64,000 nucleotides of DNA from Bryopsis sp. KO-2023 (GCA_030272585.1 BSYQ01000005.1:124001-188000), one strand, 5' to 3'; positions 23,301 to 35,620 are shown, counted from the first letter of the stretch. Notes: generated by a model from the letters alone, not told the origin. Numbers and translations: made by a program.

Positions 23301-26139
23301 GTACATGGATAGCTCAGCAAAAATTCATGAGAAGTGAATCCAATTGAAAAAAAAAAAAAAAAAAAAAAAGGGGCTGACTATCAATAGATTGCTCAGCTGT
23401 TTTATGGAGAATTACACTGAATTTTCCGTAAGGATGGAGTAAGGTCAAGTTTGATGCACAAGATAGGAGACCCCAGTGTGATCAACTTGAAGGGATGGCC
23501 TTGAAGCGAGGTTCCCCTTGATCCAGACTTTCTTTTCATGGAAGAAAGCAAGGGAGAACGGCTGTGGCCGAGCATGGATGCTCGGTGGATTACCACCAAC
23601 TGTGCACGAGAATTTTTCGGTTCAGAAGGGGCGAAAAGACCCGCAGGTTGAACTTTGGGGGAGTCAGGCAGGCTGGCCGGACACCAAGTCAACCAAGACA
23701 CTGATTTCCAATGATGTTCTTCTGCAAGAATTGTCCAGGATATTGTGCCACTCAGTTGGAAGGGTGGAGAAATCTGAAAGACAAGCTGGAGAATGGAATA
23801 TGCAGTTGTCAGCCCAGGAATCGAGGGCCAGGATGTGGAGGAACATAGGAGTGAGGCGGATTCAGAAATTGGGCTGAGTGTAGCCAGGAGGCAAGTCTTC
23901 ACTACCTATTGGGCAGGGTTTTGGACTGGTTCACATGCATGTGATTGGCTGTGCCTCTACTACATTGATCCACAACGCAAGGTCAGCGAAATTGGTTGTG
24001 GAGGGGGAGATTATGTGTGAGGCATGCGACAAAGCGATGAGCATCGATGGACAGTGAACCAAATCACAATCATGTGTGAGACATGCGGCTGAGAGATGCG
24101 GCTGAGCTTTAAGCATTAATTGATTGTGAACCAATGACAAAACCTATACTCTCTCGTATGGCTGGTTGGGGCCAGCATACATGACCACAGAGGACACTTT
24201 CGAACAAACAAACGGGCAAGAGAAGCATTGGTCGACAAAAGACTGAATTGCAATTGAATACAATGTTTGGGAGGATGCTTACCTAGTGCTGGAATTCTGG
24301 AGGCTAGGAAGCATGGCTGTCAAGTGTGGAGCAAGTGAAAGCAAAGCATGGAGAGGGTTGCCAGGTACCACTTGGGGTACTGAAAAATGAAGGTCACAAC
24401 AAGCAACAAACCTGGAGAAAAGTGTGGGCAGCAAAATCAGAGGATATCTACAACCTACTAACCACATGGATGGGATCATCCTGGTGTGGGGAACTGAGGT
24501 GGATGATTTGTGCAGCTGAAGTTCAGTCATGAAGCTAATAAGGAATGACTCAAGGAGACCCAACTGTTGTGCCAAAGGGAACATTAAACAGTCATCAATT
24601 CCTTTTGGAAGATTCCTGGAAAATTCTGAGAGTCTCAGACTGAGACCACTGAGATCTGAGGTAAAGATTTGATAAAGGAGCTTTTCAAGGATTCGATTCC
24701 TAGAAGTTCTGAGGTGGGAAGGAACATTGGGATCTGAGGTAAACCTTTGATAAGAAAGCTTTCAATTGTTGGAACTTGATAAAAAGGTTGGTTTGTTGAG
24801 AAGTTTTGGTGCTACGGAGAATTGAATATTTGATTTTTCAGAGTGCATCAAACAAAGGCTGTTGCTGGGGCAGAAAGAGACTGGGTTCTAAGAGAATATT
24901 GACATGTGGACAGTTTTCCATCTGATTATTTGGGATACAGATGAACTTTTTATTGGAGCTGTTGATGAGATTCAGTTGCCATGATGGGGAAGACTTTTTG
25001 TTTTTATAGTACCTTTCCGGAGTTGTGATGACAGTTTAGAAAGACGGGGGAGGAATGGTGCAAGCTAAATCTTTCTCCAAAGCTCTGAATATGAAAAGGT
25101 GTTGATGGGCGAAAACTGATTTCTGAAGAAGCATGATGAGAGGACCTGAAATTTGTGAGAGATGTGCAGCCAAGTGACCGGAGTTGGACTGAACATATTG
25201 AGAAGGTGCTTGTGAAAGCAATCATCAACGAGAGGTTTCAAAGTCCTATATTGGAGATTGAAGGAGGAAGCTTGAAGGAGCAACTCAGAAGCTAACAAAG
25301 CCACAAATCTTGTTGGGGGCCGGCAGGGGATTTTCAGAGTTGGAAGATCTGCAGTCCAGAGATGGCGAAAACCGTATACGTAATCGATTGCTAGGAGTGT
25401 TCGCGTAGGGAGTGCAAGGAGGATGGACGAGATGGGCATGCTACAACTGGAGCTCTGAAAGTGTGCAGAAGTCAACCAATCATGACCTAGATCCCAGGGC
25501 AACCTGAGGTGACGAGTATCACCGAGAGATTGTATGGCATGTTGAGTTGTATGAGGTAGCCACATGCAACGACTGGATGTGTACAGACGACAGAAATATG
25601 GCGAGTGGGAGAAGGATTCTCTTGCGCAATAGCCATACACAAGAGGTTCAAGGCGGTGCGAAAGGCAAAGACCAATAAATGGTGTGCCAGAATTCGTGAT
25701 GAGATGGAGCCGATTATCGTGTGTGTTATCTTCAAGAGGTGTGGTGTAACAACCTGATTTGCAGCCACAATCGCATTTTGAAATCTGTTTGGAGGGAGAT
25801 TATTGGATGGCTGGCTCATATGACATCCATGTGGATGGTATGGGGGCATCAATGGAGTTTGGAGCAGAAGCGGTTAGCTCGGACCAAGTAAAAGCTCAAG
25901 ACAGGACAGAGACAAAGATCATAGAGGGGTTGGTACATGAAAAATTATCTTTTTATATGGGAAAGAACCGTGCTTTGAATTTATCCTGACGGGGGTTGCA
26001 GGGGATATGAAGTTTGGATTTCTGCGGACCAGGGGTGGTCATTGTGTTTTCGGTTTCTATTTGGGATAATTATCATGAGTATTGCGCACAAGGTGAGGAT
26101 CCTAAAAGTGAGGCCAATATATAGGATCCTGGGGGAGTT

Positions 26140-26469
26140 TGTAACAGTAGTTCAGTGGTGGTAGAGGATTAGTGGGATTAGAGGAAAGCATTTGTGGGAG
26201 TTGATTGATTCGTTTCGATTGGCTTTGGGCCTACCACGGGGTGGTTTAGTCCAAGAGTGGCTAGATTTATAATTGGGACAATCTGATCCAGGGGTGGTTA
26301 GATAGAGTTAATCGATCTTGATGTTTGTATGGGCGAAGGTTAGGGTAGGTTGACTCAGCAGGACTCTTTGGGCTATTTATTCCGATGAAAGGGTCTTGTG
26401 ATTATCTTGTCGAAGGTTGTAAAATTGTGCGAGACAAGGTCCGCTCCCATCCCCAAGGAAACCGTCACA
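26140..26469 (+). repeat. Right LTR of the LARD-like element
   Basis: 330 bp, identical to the left LTR; followed by the CCAAC duplication. Confidence 0.95.
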
Positions 26470-27120
26470 CCAACGCCGGAGCATACACCGTTTCCTTCTC
26501 AAGCGGTGGGTTGGCTCCATGAATCAGTGGGGGGTTGGGATTTACGCGCAATGCGTGACGGACTGGCGGCTGTTATCGCGTTCATATTTTTTTCGCGAGC
26601 AGATACCTACGCCAACATCCAGGTTGGCGATTTATCATGGTCGGTGGAGGAAGTCAGTGTGTCGTTTGTGGAGTATCGCGCCAAAGGAAAGAACCGTCAA
26701 GAGCTTCGGCGACAGCGAAAATTTTTTTCGAAAGGATTACCCCAGCTTCCCAGTCTCTTACAGGAATTTAATCGATTATGCTGTGAGGCTTTTCAAGAGG
26801 TATCGATGCAAAGGAGCAATTATTTTTGGGAGTTGCCTTCCGAACGTGTGCAGTATGCGCTTAGCGCTGTTGCGTTTGTTACCAGCATTGCGTTCCGCTA
26901 AGGGGTTTTACAATCAGGGGATTTTTTGGGCACACATACGTTTCGTAGGGGAGGATGTACTGCCATGTTTTCGGCGAAGGTTCCTCTGGATCGCATTCGA
27001 GATTGGGGAGGTTGGGCTGTGGGTTCAAAATCAATTCATAAGTATTTGAAGCTTTCTCAAATTTTTCATCCATTGGATTCGGCTATTTTCTCTTGGCTGG
27101 TTTGAGTTAGTGGGACATAT

Positions 27121-27179
27121 GGCATTCAAATTATTATTGGGTTTCGGGAAAGGAAAAGAAGCAAACTAAGTGATTTAAT
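27121..27179 (+). repeat. Split direct repeat B1
   Basis: 59 bp, identical to B2 (27456-27514); begins GGCATTCAAATTATTATTGG and directly abuts A2. Confidence 0.95.
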
Positions 27180-27336
27180 GGGACGTTACATTAAGTAGAG
27201 GAGATTAAATAACGAGTGAGTCTCGGTTCCAGGGTGGGAAAAGACTAGTTCCAAGATGTGATAGGCTGGCAGTGTGCTTTTGAGCAGCAGTTAGTATTTA
27301 TTCACAGTAGGGAGCTGTAGTTTCATCTCGTTTTCT
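27180..27336 (+). repeat. Split direct repeat A2
   Basis: Copy of A1 placed directly after B1. About 119 bp of unshared sequence separates it from B2. Confidence 0.93.
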
Positions 27337-27455
27337 CCCACCCACCCAGATTTGGATCCCCTTAGTTTGTTTCTATTGTTAGGTATTAAGTATTATTAGA
27401 GTATTATTGGGACAGATTTTGTGATATGTTGAACGAACGATCAAAGCAAGTGTAA

Positions 27456-27514
27456 GGCATTCAAATTATTATTGGGTTTCGGGAAAGGAAAAGAAGCAAA
27501 CTAAGTGATTTAAT
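27456..27514 (+). repeat. Split direct repeat B2, right end of element
   Basis: Identical to B1. The base after it (27515) resumes host sequence present at the empty site. Confidence 0.95.
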
Positions 27515-27730
27515 CGTCCATTAAAAAAAAAAAATGTGTTGTTTGACCAAAGCCACGTGACCTGTGTTGACAGAAATTGCCACAAGTCACGTGCCTTCTG
27601 GATTCTTCGAACTGTGGACAGGAGAAACAGGGCGGCTGCACATCTCCTGCCAGCCCTCAACTAAGTGCACTGTTTTTACCATATGTACATACATCCAATC
27701 AAATTTGCTTTATGTGTTTCAATGTTGGAA

Positions 27731-28600
27731 CGATTTGATTTGTTTTTCTCCGTACTATTTTTCACTCAGATTTGTGTCGGAGAGAGAAGATAACAGGGTT
27801 CTTGTTTTCCAGAAAGCGTTTCTGCCACAGTTGAGGCGGCTGTGTGGTGGCTGTCCATCCTGTTGAAATTTTTACTTTTCCCACTGAAAAAGCCCACCAA
27901 CAGCCCCCCTCATGAAATCAAAAACACAAATGTGAATACTCTCTTATCACCACCGCCACCTAAAGAAAAAATGGAAAATAGTCTGACATCAGGTAGTGTA
28001 GTCATGACTACTCCATGCATGGAGTATTCCAGACTCGCACTGGACCTCGCAGCACTTCCTGCATTCGGATACAACGTGTACACGACCAAATTTGCGATCG
28101 CCCATGCCTCTCTCATACTCAAAGGAGTGCGGCCCTTTCTGGCTGAGCCAATCAAAAGTTAGGTCCTCTTTGAACGGATATTGTAACGCTGCAATCAAAA
28201 TTCCCTGCAAACGGTTGAGTGGTGTTCAGGTCCATTCGATCGTGGCTGGACCATTCCTTTCCTCCAGGGGCCAGAGATGAAGGACACAGCGAGCGAACGC
28301 GCCGCCAACATGATAGCAAACGCGCAAAAAATGTATTTGTGTTGGAGGGCGAAACGGGTTTTGCACTGACCTGTTCCCCCACATCGCAAACACGGACTAT
28401 GATGAGACATAGCCTTCTAGTTTCTGTGCGCCAGCTTTTTTGTGCTTTGCGGACTTATCTTATTTGAGCAGCCCAAATACGAAAGGGTCACGTGTGCGTG
28501 GTTCTGGGAATGACGAATTCTGAAAGTGCTGATAAGACTTTGTGGGGTACTTAGAGCCACTGTCCATCGAACCACAAAAATAAGGTCCCGTCATAGGGCA
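27731..28600. other. 870-bp block absent from the other arm
   Basis: Arm 2 reads straight through (junction 59982/59983). The block contains dispersed repeat W (27786-28003) and a palindrome TACTCCATGCATGGAGTA near 28009. No clear target duplication or terminal repeats, so either an insertion here or a deletion in arm 2 is possible. No supported gene. Confidence 0.8.
27786..28003 (+). repeat. Dispersed repeat W, copy 2
   Basis: Aligned with 10040-10261, same orientation; both copies lose similarity right after GGTAGTGTAG. Confidence 0.85.
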
Positions 28601-29376
28601 CCAGTCATGGAATTTTGGACAAAAAATCTGTCGAGGACACGGAACAAGCTACGCGAGAGTGAGTAAGAGTGCTGGAACGCTTGATACAACACACTTTGCA
28701 AAAAAAAATTATCTATGACTTGCTGAAAAACAGGCAGTGTCATTGTGGGGAAAGAGGAAGGGGGATGTATCAATAATCAGGGAATCGATATCAGTTGCAA
28801 AACTTCTCCCAATCTTAAAATTTGAACTAATCCCAGCCCAAGTACCATCATACCTATTCAGTTCATTATTAGTTAAGCAACCTTGTAAGCATACAATTGT
28901 ATCGCCCTAAAGAAAATAAAATCAAGAATGTGGTCAAGGACGTCCATCACTTTCAAATCTTCTTACAAACTGAGAGTAAGGTCGCATTTCCCAGATTTCC
29001 CAGAGAAAATTTACTCATATTTGAAGGTTTTATTGGTGTCACTTCCCTCCTCTTCACCAATTGTGAACAGTGTCTGTCTAGGGGCCTAATAAAGAAATTC
29101 CTATTCACAAGATCTACTGAAACCCCTTGATTAGGGCACCACAGAAAAGAAAAATGCTGCCTGAAATCAGGCATATACTCAAGGAAACTACCCCCACATG
29201 AGGTTTTATGGTGGTTCCCCCTCATGCCCACAACATCAAATAAGATCAGAAATAGCAAACATTCCTACTGCTCCTCTCCCTCCCTCTTAATCTGAAGATC
29301 GGATCCCAGGAGGAAAGCATCTCACCAACTACCCACAGCATCCCAATCAAATAACAGCAGCAACTGTTGAAGTCAT

Positions 29377-30511
29377 TCAGCAAGTGAAAGCCTTTGCAGT
29401 TGCAATGTTGTCCGTGGAGCAGGTGGAAGAGCTGGGATCCATCACAGCTTGGAAGGACCTACCTCCAACGTTGCATTTGCCCACCACCTTGTTGAATACT
29501 GCGAAAAAACCAACCACTTTTCACTTTTATTAGTAGAAAATGCAAGGAACCATGAGCACCTCTGGAAAAAAATTCACTGACCAGCATTGACGCCGCCAGC
29601 ACCGCTGAAAAGCCTGACCATCTCAGTCCAAGCAGTTGCATCGCACATGCATCCCTGAAGGCAAAATCACAACTCATACATTGACCTTCACTGGCCCAAA
29701 ACGTCCACAGCAGGAAGAACAAAACGAGACAGACGCACACCTGTTTGGCAACCTCACAAGTGGCTCGGCAGCACCTGCAACGCAACACCAAAATGGATAA
29801 GAAATAGAATTATATGAAAATGAGATTCCTGTTACAATCAACCAGCGGAAATCGTAAACAACTCCACTATTCTCGTTTCCTTGCTGCTCACTCATCGGAT
29901 GCAGTGGCTCCATCAACGAATCCAGAGAGCTCGTTTCCCTTGATCGTCAAAGAGTTGGCGGCCTGGTCGATGTTCACCAAGTTAAGCAGAGTCGCACTGT
30001 CATCCTTCAAGCTGGTGGTTTGGACCAAATCCTAGCATCCACCGAAAGCCAAAATCAGTCGGTAACGGCCCCAAGAGCAAGAAAAGGTCGACAAAACAAT
30101 CGCCATTCAATCTGCTCGAACCAGAGTGCATGATCTGATGAAAGCTCCCGAGTTGGATCGACACTGAAACGCTTCGGGGATGTTGCTCAAAATGCTTTGA
30201 ACCGCAGGACCGTTGAGCTGCTCCTGAACAAGGCCGACGATATCCTGGGACCTCGCAAGGGCTGTCAACAAACACACAGCACAAGGCACGCCCATTCAGC
30301 CCTAGGAAAGCTTCATTGCAGTCAATCTCGCCGTGGCGGCGGCACATAGTGTGAAAGACGTAAACTCCCCCGAAAGATCGGGCTCGAAACAAACAAAAAG
30401 CCGTCCAGAGTCCACACATATCACTGGAGGAAGGGATTTGCGAGGGTGTGCATATCAAGGTTTCTCACCACCGAGGCAGCATGTAACAGCGACGAAAACC
30501 GCGGCGCGCAT
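29377..30511 (-). CDS. Cysteine-rich secreted protein, copy 1
   Basis: Six exons on minus: 30511-30469, 30261-30122, 30031-29892, 29774-29741, 29654-29582, 29498-29377; 183 residues. Signal peptide MRAAVFVAVTCCLGALARSQ. The mature part has ten cysteines: C-X10-C, then CC-X3-C-X6-C-X-C, then X28-C, X17-C, X12-C at the very C-terminus. The order C...C...CC...CXC...C...C recalls the plant lipid-transfer eight-cysteine motif, but the spacing differs and homology is not claimed. Exons are nearly identical to copy 2 (a silent GCC/GCT change in the last exon), while introns and promoter differ more, which supports the model and purifying selection. The 90-nt second intron contains a stop here, so it must be spliced. 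Confidence 0.8.
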
Positions 30512-30789
30512 GGTGATGTCAAACAAAGAGGAAGCAAATCCGTTCCAGCCGATGAGGAATTCAGGGAGTGTTTTTCGAAGTTGAGACGTGGGCGGACGAT
30601 ATGAGTTGAGGGGCGAGGGAAAAGCTTTTATTTGGGCCGAGCTCACTGATTGATTGGATTGGGTGTGGCCGAATAACGCTCACCTGATCGGTGCCAGTCA
30701 TTTCACTGGCGTCATGCAGTTTCACCCATTTCTTGAATCATATTCGTTGATTGTATGTGGTGTGTAAACTCAGTAATGTAAGAAATGTC

Positions 30790-31803
30790 TGCTTAATTGC
30801 AAACTCAGCATGGCCTGCTTGTTTGCTTCCCCTCAGTCAAACTATTGTTTATTTGTCTGAGATTAGTTTAGACATCATGTCGTTTTTATTTTTAGGAGTG
30901 CCACTGGTTTGATCAGGCTGATGAACTAAAGTCTTGTGCATGATTCCGACAGTCAGGTGGTATTATTCAATCAGCTTTCATGGCCTTAGATTGACCAATC
31001 TAAGGCCAACTTCCTGAACTCCTTGATGCTCACAGGAGAGACTTGATCCTTCCTCAAAACAACTTGAGGAATTCCTTTGCTACTGTCTGGAGCATTCTGC
31101 TGCCAACAATAACTTTATAAAATTAAATTTACCACCTCTTTTCCAAGGAGGAAAAGAACAAAACAAAGTAAATAATAGATCCAGCTCCATCGTCTGGCCA
31201 ATCCAAAAGGACAATAGTATTTATTTCCCTTTGAATTTTGCAACACAGAAAACTTCTCGACCCTGTTCCCCACAGTCAATCCTCCATTCAGCGGAAAAAA
31301 AAAATCACTTCCACCATTTCCTTGCATAATTGTCTTAACAAGTCCTTGGGAAAGTCTAAAGTCAAAAGAAACTTTTTGTGACTTTTTGTCGAAAAAAATA
31401 TAGACACAGAGACACACACAGAAGCAAAAAATCCAGTGTGTGTGCAGAATAAAGCTGGATCAAAATTTCTCAACTTTTCAGACTTTTCAAATTTTGTCTG
31501 TCGATCCATTAGAATCATCAATCTACATACTACAGCAGATTGTGCTGGATCCCTCACTTTCGGCACAAAAGCATGCCTTTTTTCTAGCTCTACTCAACTC
31601 AACTGTAATTTTCCAAACTTTTCCTTGTGCCGTGCAAGGAATTCCCTCCCTCCCCCCCTCCCGCCGCCCGCTCAAAATTTGTGAGTTTTTGTGGGTGGCC
31701 CGGCCGGGCTACCTATTTTCTCCTTTTTTTTTTCCTTTTTCCAACTTGTTTTTTTTTTCCTGACCTTTTCCCAATTTGACAAACCTCTCTGCATGAAAAC
31801 TAT
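30790..31803. other. Intergenic region
   Basis: No gene seen. It probably includes the 3'UTR of the minus-strand kinase ending at 31804; pyrimidine-rich near 31640-31790. Confidence 0.5.
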
Positions 31804-34605
31804 TCAACAATCCCACTCTTCTAAATCGTCTGGAGCTCTCTTTGCAAGACTGACCAGCTCCTGAATTCCATACTCACACTCCACTTCGTATTTGTCTGAC
31901 TCCTTGATAAGCGCATCGTTGAAGCCAGCAAATTCAGGTGGTAGATTCTTCCTGAACCAAGGATGCTCCATGATCCCTTTCACAGTGATTCTCGCCTTCG
32001 GATCAGGTTGCAGAATTCTCGCAATGAAATTCCTGCAGTCTCTGGAAAGCACCGGCAACGGGGGCTTCTTCTGCCGAGAGGGCTTTCTGGGGACCTTCTT
32101 CATGTTAAACATCCTTTCGTACATTCTCCGTTTTCCGCTTTTTCCCAGGTCTGTCGGATTATAGAAGGGGTTGATTCCAAACAGCATCACGAACAGAGCA
32201 ATGCCGCAGGTCCAGATGTCCACTTTCTGCATTGTACAGGTATTCATTGACTCAGGCAATCCTGGCCACTACATCAAGAACACCAACTTCTGAATTGGAC
32301 TCAGGCTCCATCTAGATGATCTCTGTTTTTTAAATGAACGGATGTGACGTTTTTGTTTCAAAAAAAAATCCAGGGGAAAGATGGAGGTTATTGCTGTGGA
32401 AATTTGGACACTCACCCTAGCATCATAGACTTGATCGAATGGGGACCCGGAAAAAGACCTCACTAAAATTTCTGGAGGTAGGTAAGATCCTGTCCCCAGA
32501 TAGGTTTGAGGGGGTGAGTCTCTGCGTCCATCCTGGACATTACAAAATGTAAAACATAGTCAGACAGCCGCACAGGTTGATGAAAAGTAAACACAAGCAT
32601 ATCCTGTTCTATTCCTTTCTTTTCGGAGCTCCACTGAAAATTTGAACTTGGCCTTTTTTTCTCAATCAAACATTCTTTTGCACACCTTGCTGAATCCGAA
32701 GTCACATAGCTTGATTGTCTCCTGTGCTTCGTCCAATAGAATGTTTGCCAGCTTGATGTCCCTGATAACAATATTCTACAGCAGCGCAAAGTATAAATAC
32801 ATTACTCAGTTGCTGTGACTTCAAACTTCACAACAGAATCACACCGACAAAAAAAGAAAAAAAAAAGCGAAGGGCTTGCATGCAACACCCCCCCGCAGGG
32901 AGAATGAAAATTGAAAATTCGTAAAACAGTGTCCAGACTCAAATTTCTTCACAGTTTACTTCAAACCAGATGAAAATCTGAATCTCCAGAGAAGAAATTA
33001 CAGAAGTCAAAACCACAAAAAAAAATCATGCCAATTAAGCAGGTTCTTCATTTTGAGGTGCCAGGAAAAAACTCCCGCGAGCCCCCACTAATTTCTTCTT
33101 TGAAAAAAAAAATAAACTACCAAGTTTCTGTGTGTATGAATGCATACCTGTTTGTGGCAGTAATCCACAGCCAGAATCAATTGCTGGAAGAACCATCTGG
33201 CCTTATCTTCACTAAGGGATCTCCGTTTGTGAACATAAGCAGCCAAGTTTCCTCCAGGAGCGTAATCCATTACTATACACAAGTGTCTTTCTGATAGAAA
33301 AACCTGAATCAAAGAGAAGACACAGGGGGAAAAAATTGGATATTCAAGCCAGCATACAGAATCGAGAAGTACATCTACATGGGAAAATCTTTCTTTTTTT
33401 TTTTTTTGGGGGGGGGGGGGGGGGGGAATAGTGGTAGATAATAATAATAGTGGTAAATAATAATATTATTACTATTAATGGTGGTGAACAATAATAATAA
33501 TGGTGGTAGGTACTTCGAGTGGTAGATACTGAGATTTAAATGTGATTTTAAATGTGATGTGATGTTTGTATTGGGGTTGAAAAAAAAATGGGGGACGGAT
33601 TACCTCTCGGAATCGAATGATGTGTGGGTGCGCTAGGTGCTTGTGGTTCAACACTTCCCTTGTCACATATGCTCCGTTCTGAACAAAAAAAGCTTTTTCA
33701 AGTTTTTTTCCCCCTTTAAGAATTGATCAGCCGATATCATGTGGCATGCTTTGCTGGATTATTCAAAGCAAGGTTTGAGAATCAGAGTCGATCAAAAGTG
33801 AGTTTTTCATCCAGCAAAGCCAAAAACGACAAAACTGAGCTGGAAAAGAGATACTCTTTCTGGCAAGAAATGCCCGAATTACTTGCTCAATGTTTTCTAG
33901 TTGCTTCGGAGGGAAAAAAAAAGCCTAATTTTTGATTTCTCTGGATCACTGTTCTTGAAAATCATGAGGATGACACAGATCAGTCAATTGTATAAGACAT
34001 CGATCGCTACCAGCCGTTCTCCACGTGGCAGAAACTTGATCGCCACGGGTTCGTTGCTGCGAGTATCCGAAGCTTCATAAACTTCACCGAAGTTGCCGCC
34101 ACCGATCCTGTCCATCTGCGAGAAACACAACACCTGTTCAGACTGCGATCTGTTACGCGCGTCAGTCATTCAAGCAAGCGGATCCGCCGCGCTATCCCAG
34201 CCGCCATCGCTACCCCCCCCCCTTCTTCGATTCTCAGCCTCGATCTCTCTGGGGGAGTTTCCGTCAATCGCACGATCTTCGGTCGGCACGCAATGAGGGG
34301 GTGATCAGGCGATGTATACCACACCAGCGAAACGCTCACTAAATCGAGCAGTCGACCAAAAGAAAAAAAAGACCGTTGCATAATCCGCATGTTTTTGTCC
34401 ACAGTGGTGATCGCTGCCTGTACCAAAATACTTAGAATCTGAAGCGGGGAAGAATTCTCGATCCACGCAGACATGGTGTCTGTGGACGACCCAAAACACT
34501 CACCACTGTGTATTGGCGATCGGGGCCCACTTCAGTGCCTTTCAGATTGCCCCCATCCCACACTTTCGACCTCAAGTGCACTAATTTACCCGAGCCTTGG
34601 CCCAT
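31804..34605 (-). CDS. SnRK2-like serine/threonine kinase, copy 1
   Basis: Seven exons on minus: 34605-34504, 34115-34011, 33678-33604, 33303-33148, 32775-32686, 32532-32416, 32226-31804; 355 residues. Kinase motifs: IGGGNFGEVY glycine loop, VAIKF lysine, HPHIIRF, VIRDIKLANILL catalytic loop, CDFGFSK, a SnRK2-like activation segment ending YLGTGSYLPPE, then DIWTCGIALF. The family HRD histidine is isoleucine (IRD), while the catalytic Asp is kept. Residues 1-34 start MGQGSGK, a possible lipid-anchored N-terminus. The C-terminal tail is short and acidic. All exons except the last match the diverging kinase at 35621 in length and phase. Confidence 0.9.
33394..33426. repeat. T(14)G(19) tract in a kinase intron
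   Basis: A run of T passes directly into a run of G, followed by a TAATAATAG-rich stretch. Similar T/G junction tracts lie at 53683-53716 and 54883-54907. Confidence 0.9.
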
Positions 34606-35620
34606 ACCACTCCGCCGTACGCAAGACACACCACCAAAATTGGGATTCCCAAAAAAAGACTAACACCTCTTGGTGTTCTGTTTTCGTTTGTTAAAACTGA
34701 GTGGTGATTAAATCAACACCAATAAGTCCAGGTGCGTTTCGAAAGAATTCCCCACGACCCCAGCAGCCCTTGTAATTGTTCGTTGTCGTTCTTTTAATCC
34801 TAAGCGATAAAATAGTCCTGCGATGGTTTTATGGAGCTCGCAGCACCGCCACTCCCTGTCGACTTCACATCACATCGTATTGGTGTTGTTTTTGGAAGAG
34901 ACTACCATTAACATCGTCCATCACACTGTGAAGAAACACAAGTGTGTGGGCTGCGGAGGCTGCGTTCATCGTTCGTGTAATGCTCGTTGAGTTGGCGCAC
35001 AGCTCGAAGGGAAAGTATGGCGGATTGACACGTCTGTGCAAAGCGCTCCAGTCGTGCTTTAGTTCTTGCGAGGGGAACGGCTGGCTGGGCTGTGCTTTCC
35101 GCGAGAACAAGGTGTGCTGTTGGGGTTGAGATGTGGAAGCTATGTGTGCATGGATATTTGAACAATCGAACTGTCGAAAGCCTTGTGTCCTTACGAGTGT
35201 TTAAAGAATCTAACCCAAGCATTCTATCCCCCAGCTACCCTTCTGTTTTATGCAAGCGTGTGTGCATGGAAATTATAACGTTTGAAAGAAAACGGTCACA
35301 CTCCTTGAAAGAAATGCGGCTCAACAAGAATCACACCAGGCGTTCGGAGTGTCACCTCTTTTGTACAGAATAAGCAGCAGCACCGAACAGACGGTACCTT
35401 TTGCCCTAGGAACGCCGCCCTTATTTATTTCACCCGACTCTTTTTCGTGTTAGTATAAATGAGGTGCAAACAGCCAAACTTGTTTTGTTAAGTTTTTCCT
35501 TTTCAGGAGAAAAGAAATTTGCTTAAGAAATATCAAGGGTTTTTTTAGAAAAAGGAAGTATCCGTTTTTTAAAGGGGAAAGCGCTCTGGGGAAAAATCGA
35601 CCAAACCGCAACACCGCAGA
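34606..35620. promoter_or_regulatory. Divergent promoter region between the two kinases
   Basis: 1015 bp between two head-to-head start codons, so both promoters must lie here or in 5'UTRs. No supported coding ORF. No obvious shared cis motif stands out by eye. Confidence 0.5.

Larger units (their letters stand above)
20031..26469 (+). mobile_element. Non-coding LTR retrotransposon (LARD-like), inserted in recombinase gene
   Basis: Identical 330-bp LTRs (TGTAACAGTAG...AACCGTCACA) at 20031-20360 and 26140-26469, flanked by a CCAAC target duplication (20026-20030 and 26470-26474). A primer-binding site starts 2 bp after the left LTR and GGGGGAG lies just before the right one. The 5.8-kb interior has no gag or pol; the longest ORF is about 191 codons and antisense. 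This fits a large retrotransposon derivative moved in trans. Local tandem duplications occur near 23221-23352 and 24640-24760, and an A tract near 23348-23369. Orientation is set by the primer-binding site. Confidence 0.92.
19507..27105 (+). pseudogene. Tyrosine recombinase split by an LTR element and carrying a stop
   Basis: The N-terminal core-binding half runs to 20030 and the catalytic half resumes at 26475, in the same frame once the 6439-bp LTR element and one CCAAC copy are removed. Catalytic features: first arginine in FFSRADTYANI, the HTFR box at about 26935 and the C-terminal nucleophile in IHKYL. A second lesion, an in-frame TAA at 26899-26901, lies just before the HTFR box. The exact start is unclear: the frame is open through the RT overlap with no obvious ATG, so expression may have used frameshifting. 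Confidence 0.85.
16625..27514 (+). mobile_element. Tyrosine-recombinase retrotransposon with split direct repeats (PAT/Ngaro-like)
   Basis: Termini follow the A1-ORFs-B1-A2-B2 pattern of PAT/Ngaro-type DIRS-order elements: A1 16625-16781, B1 27121-27179, A2 27180-27336, B2 27456-27514. Internal ORFs are gag-like, RT/RNase H and tyrosine recombinase. No integrase or protease is present. The ends are fixed by an intact empty site in the other arm of the inverted duplication (junction 60231/60232), with no target duplication, as expected for recombinase integration. Without the nested LTR element the length is about 4.45 kb. It is now defective because the recombinase gene is split and has an in-frame stop. 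Confidence 0.9.
27515..30789 (-). repeat. Inverted duplication, arm 1
   Basis: Reverse complement of 57893-60231 at about 90-97% depending on region. It holds a complete cysteine-rich protein gene and, unlike arm 2, an 870-bp extra block at 27731-28600. The arm continues to the left of the tyrosine-recombinase element for about 45 bp (16575-16624). Confidence 0.93.

Noticed and set aside
20361..26139. Several ORFs of 100-191 codons inside the LARD-like element
   Set aside because: Mostly antisense, with no domain or motif and no codon-like pattern; treated as chance ORFs in a non-coding interior.
28000..28470. GC-richer ORFs inside the 870-bp block
   Set aside because: Short ORFs on both strands with no motif, absent from the other duplication arm.
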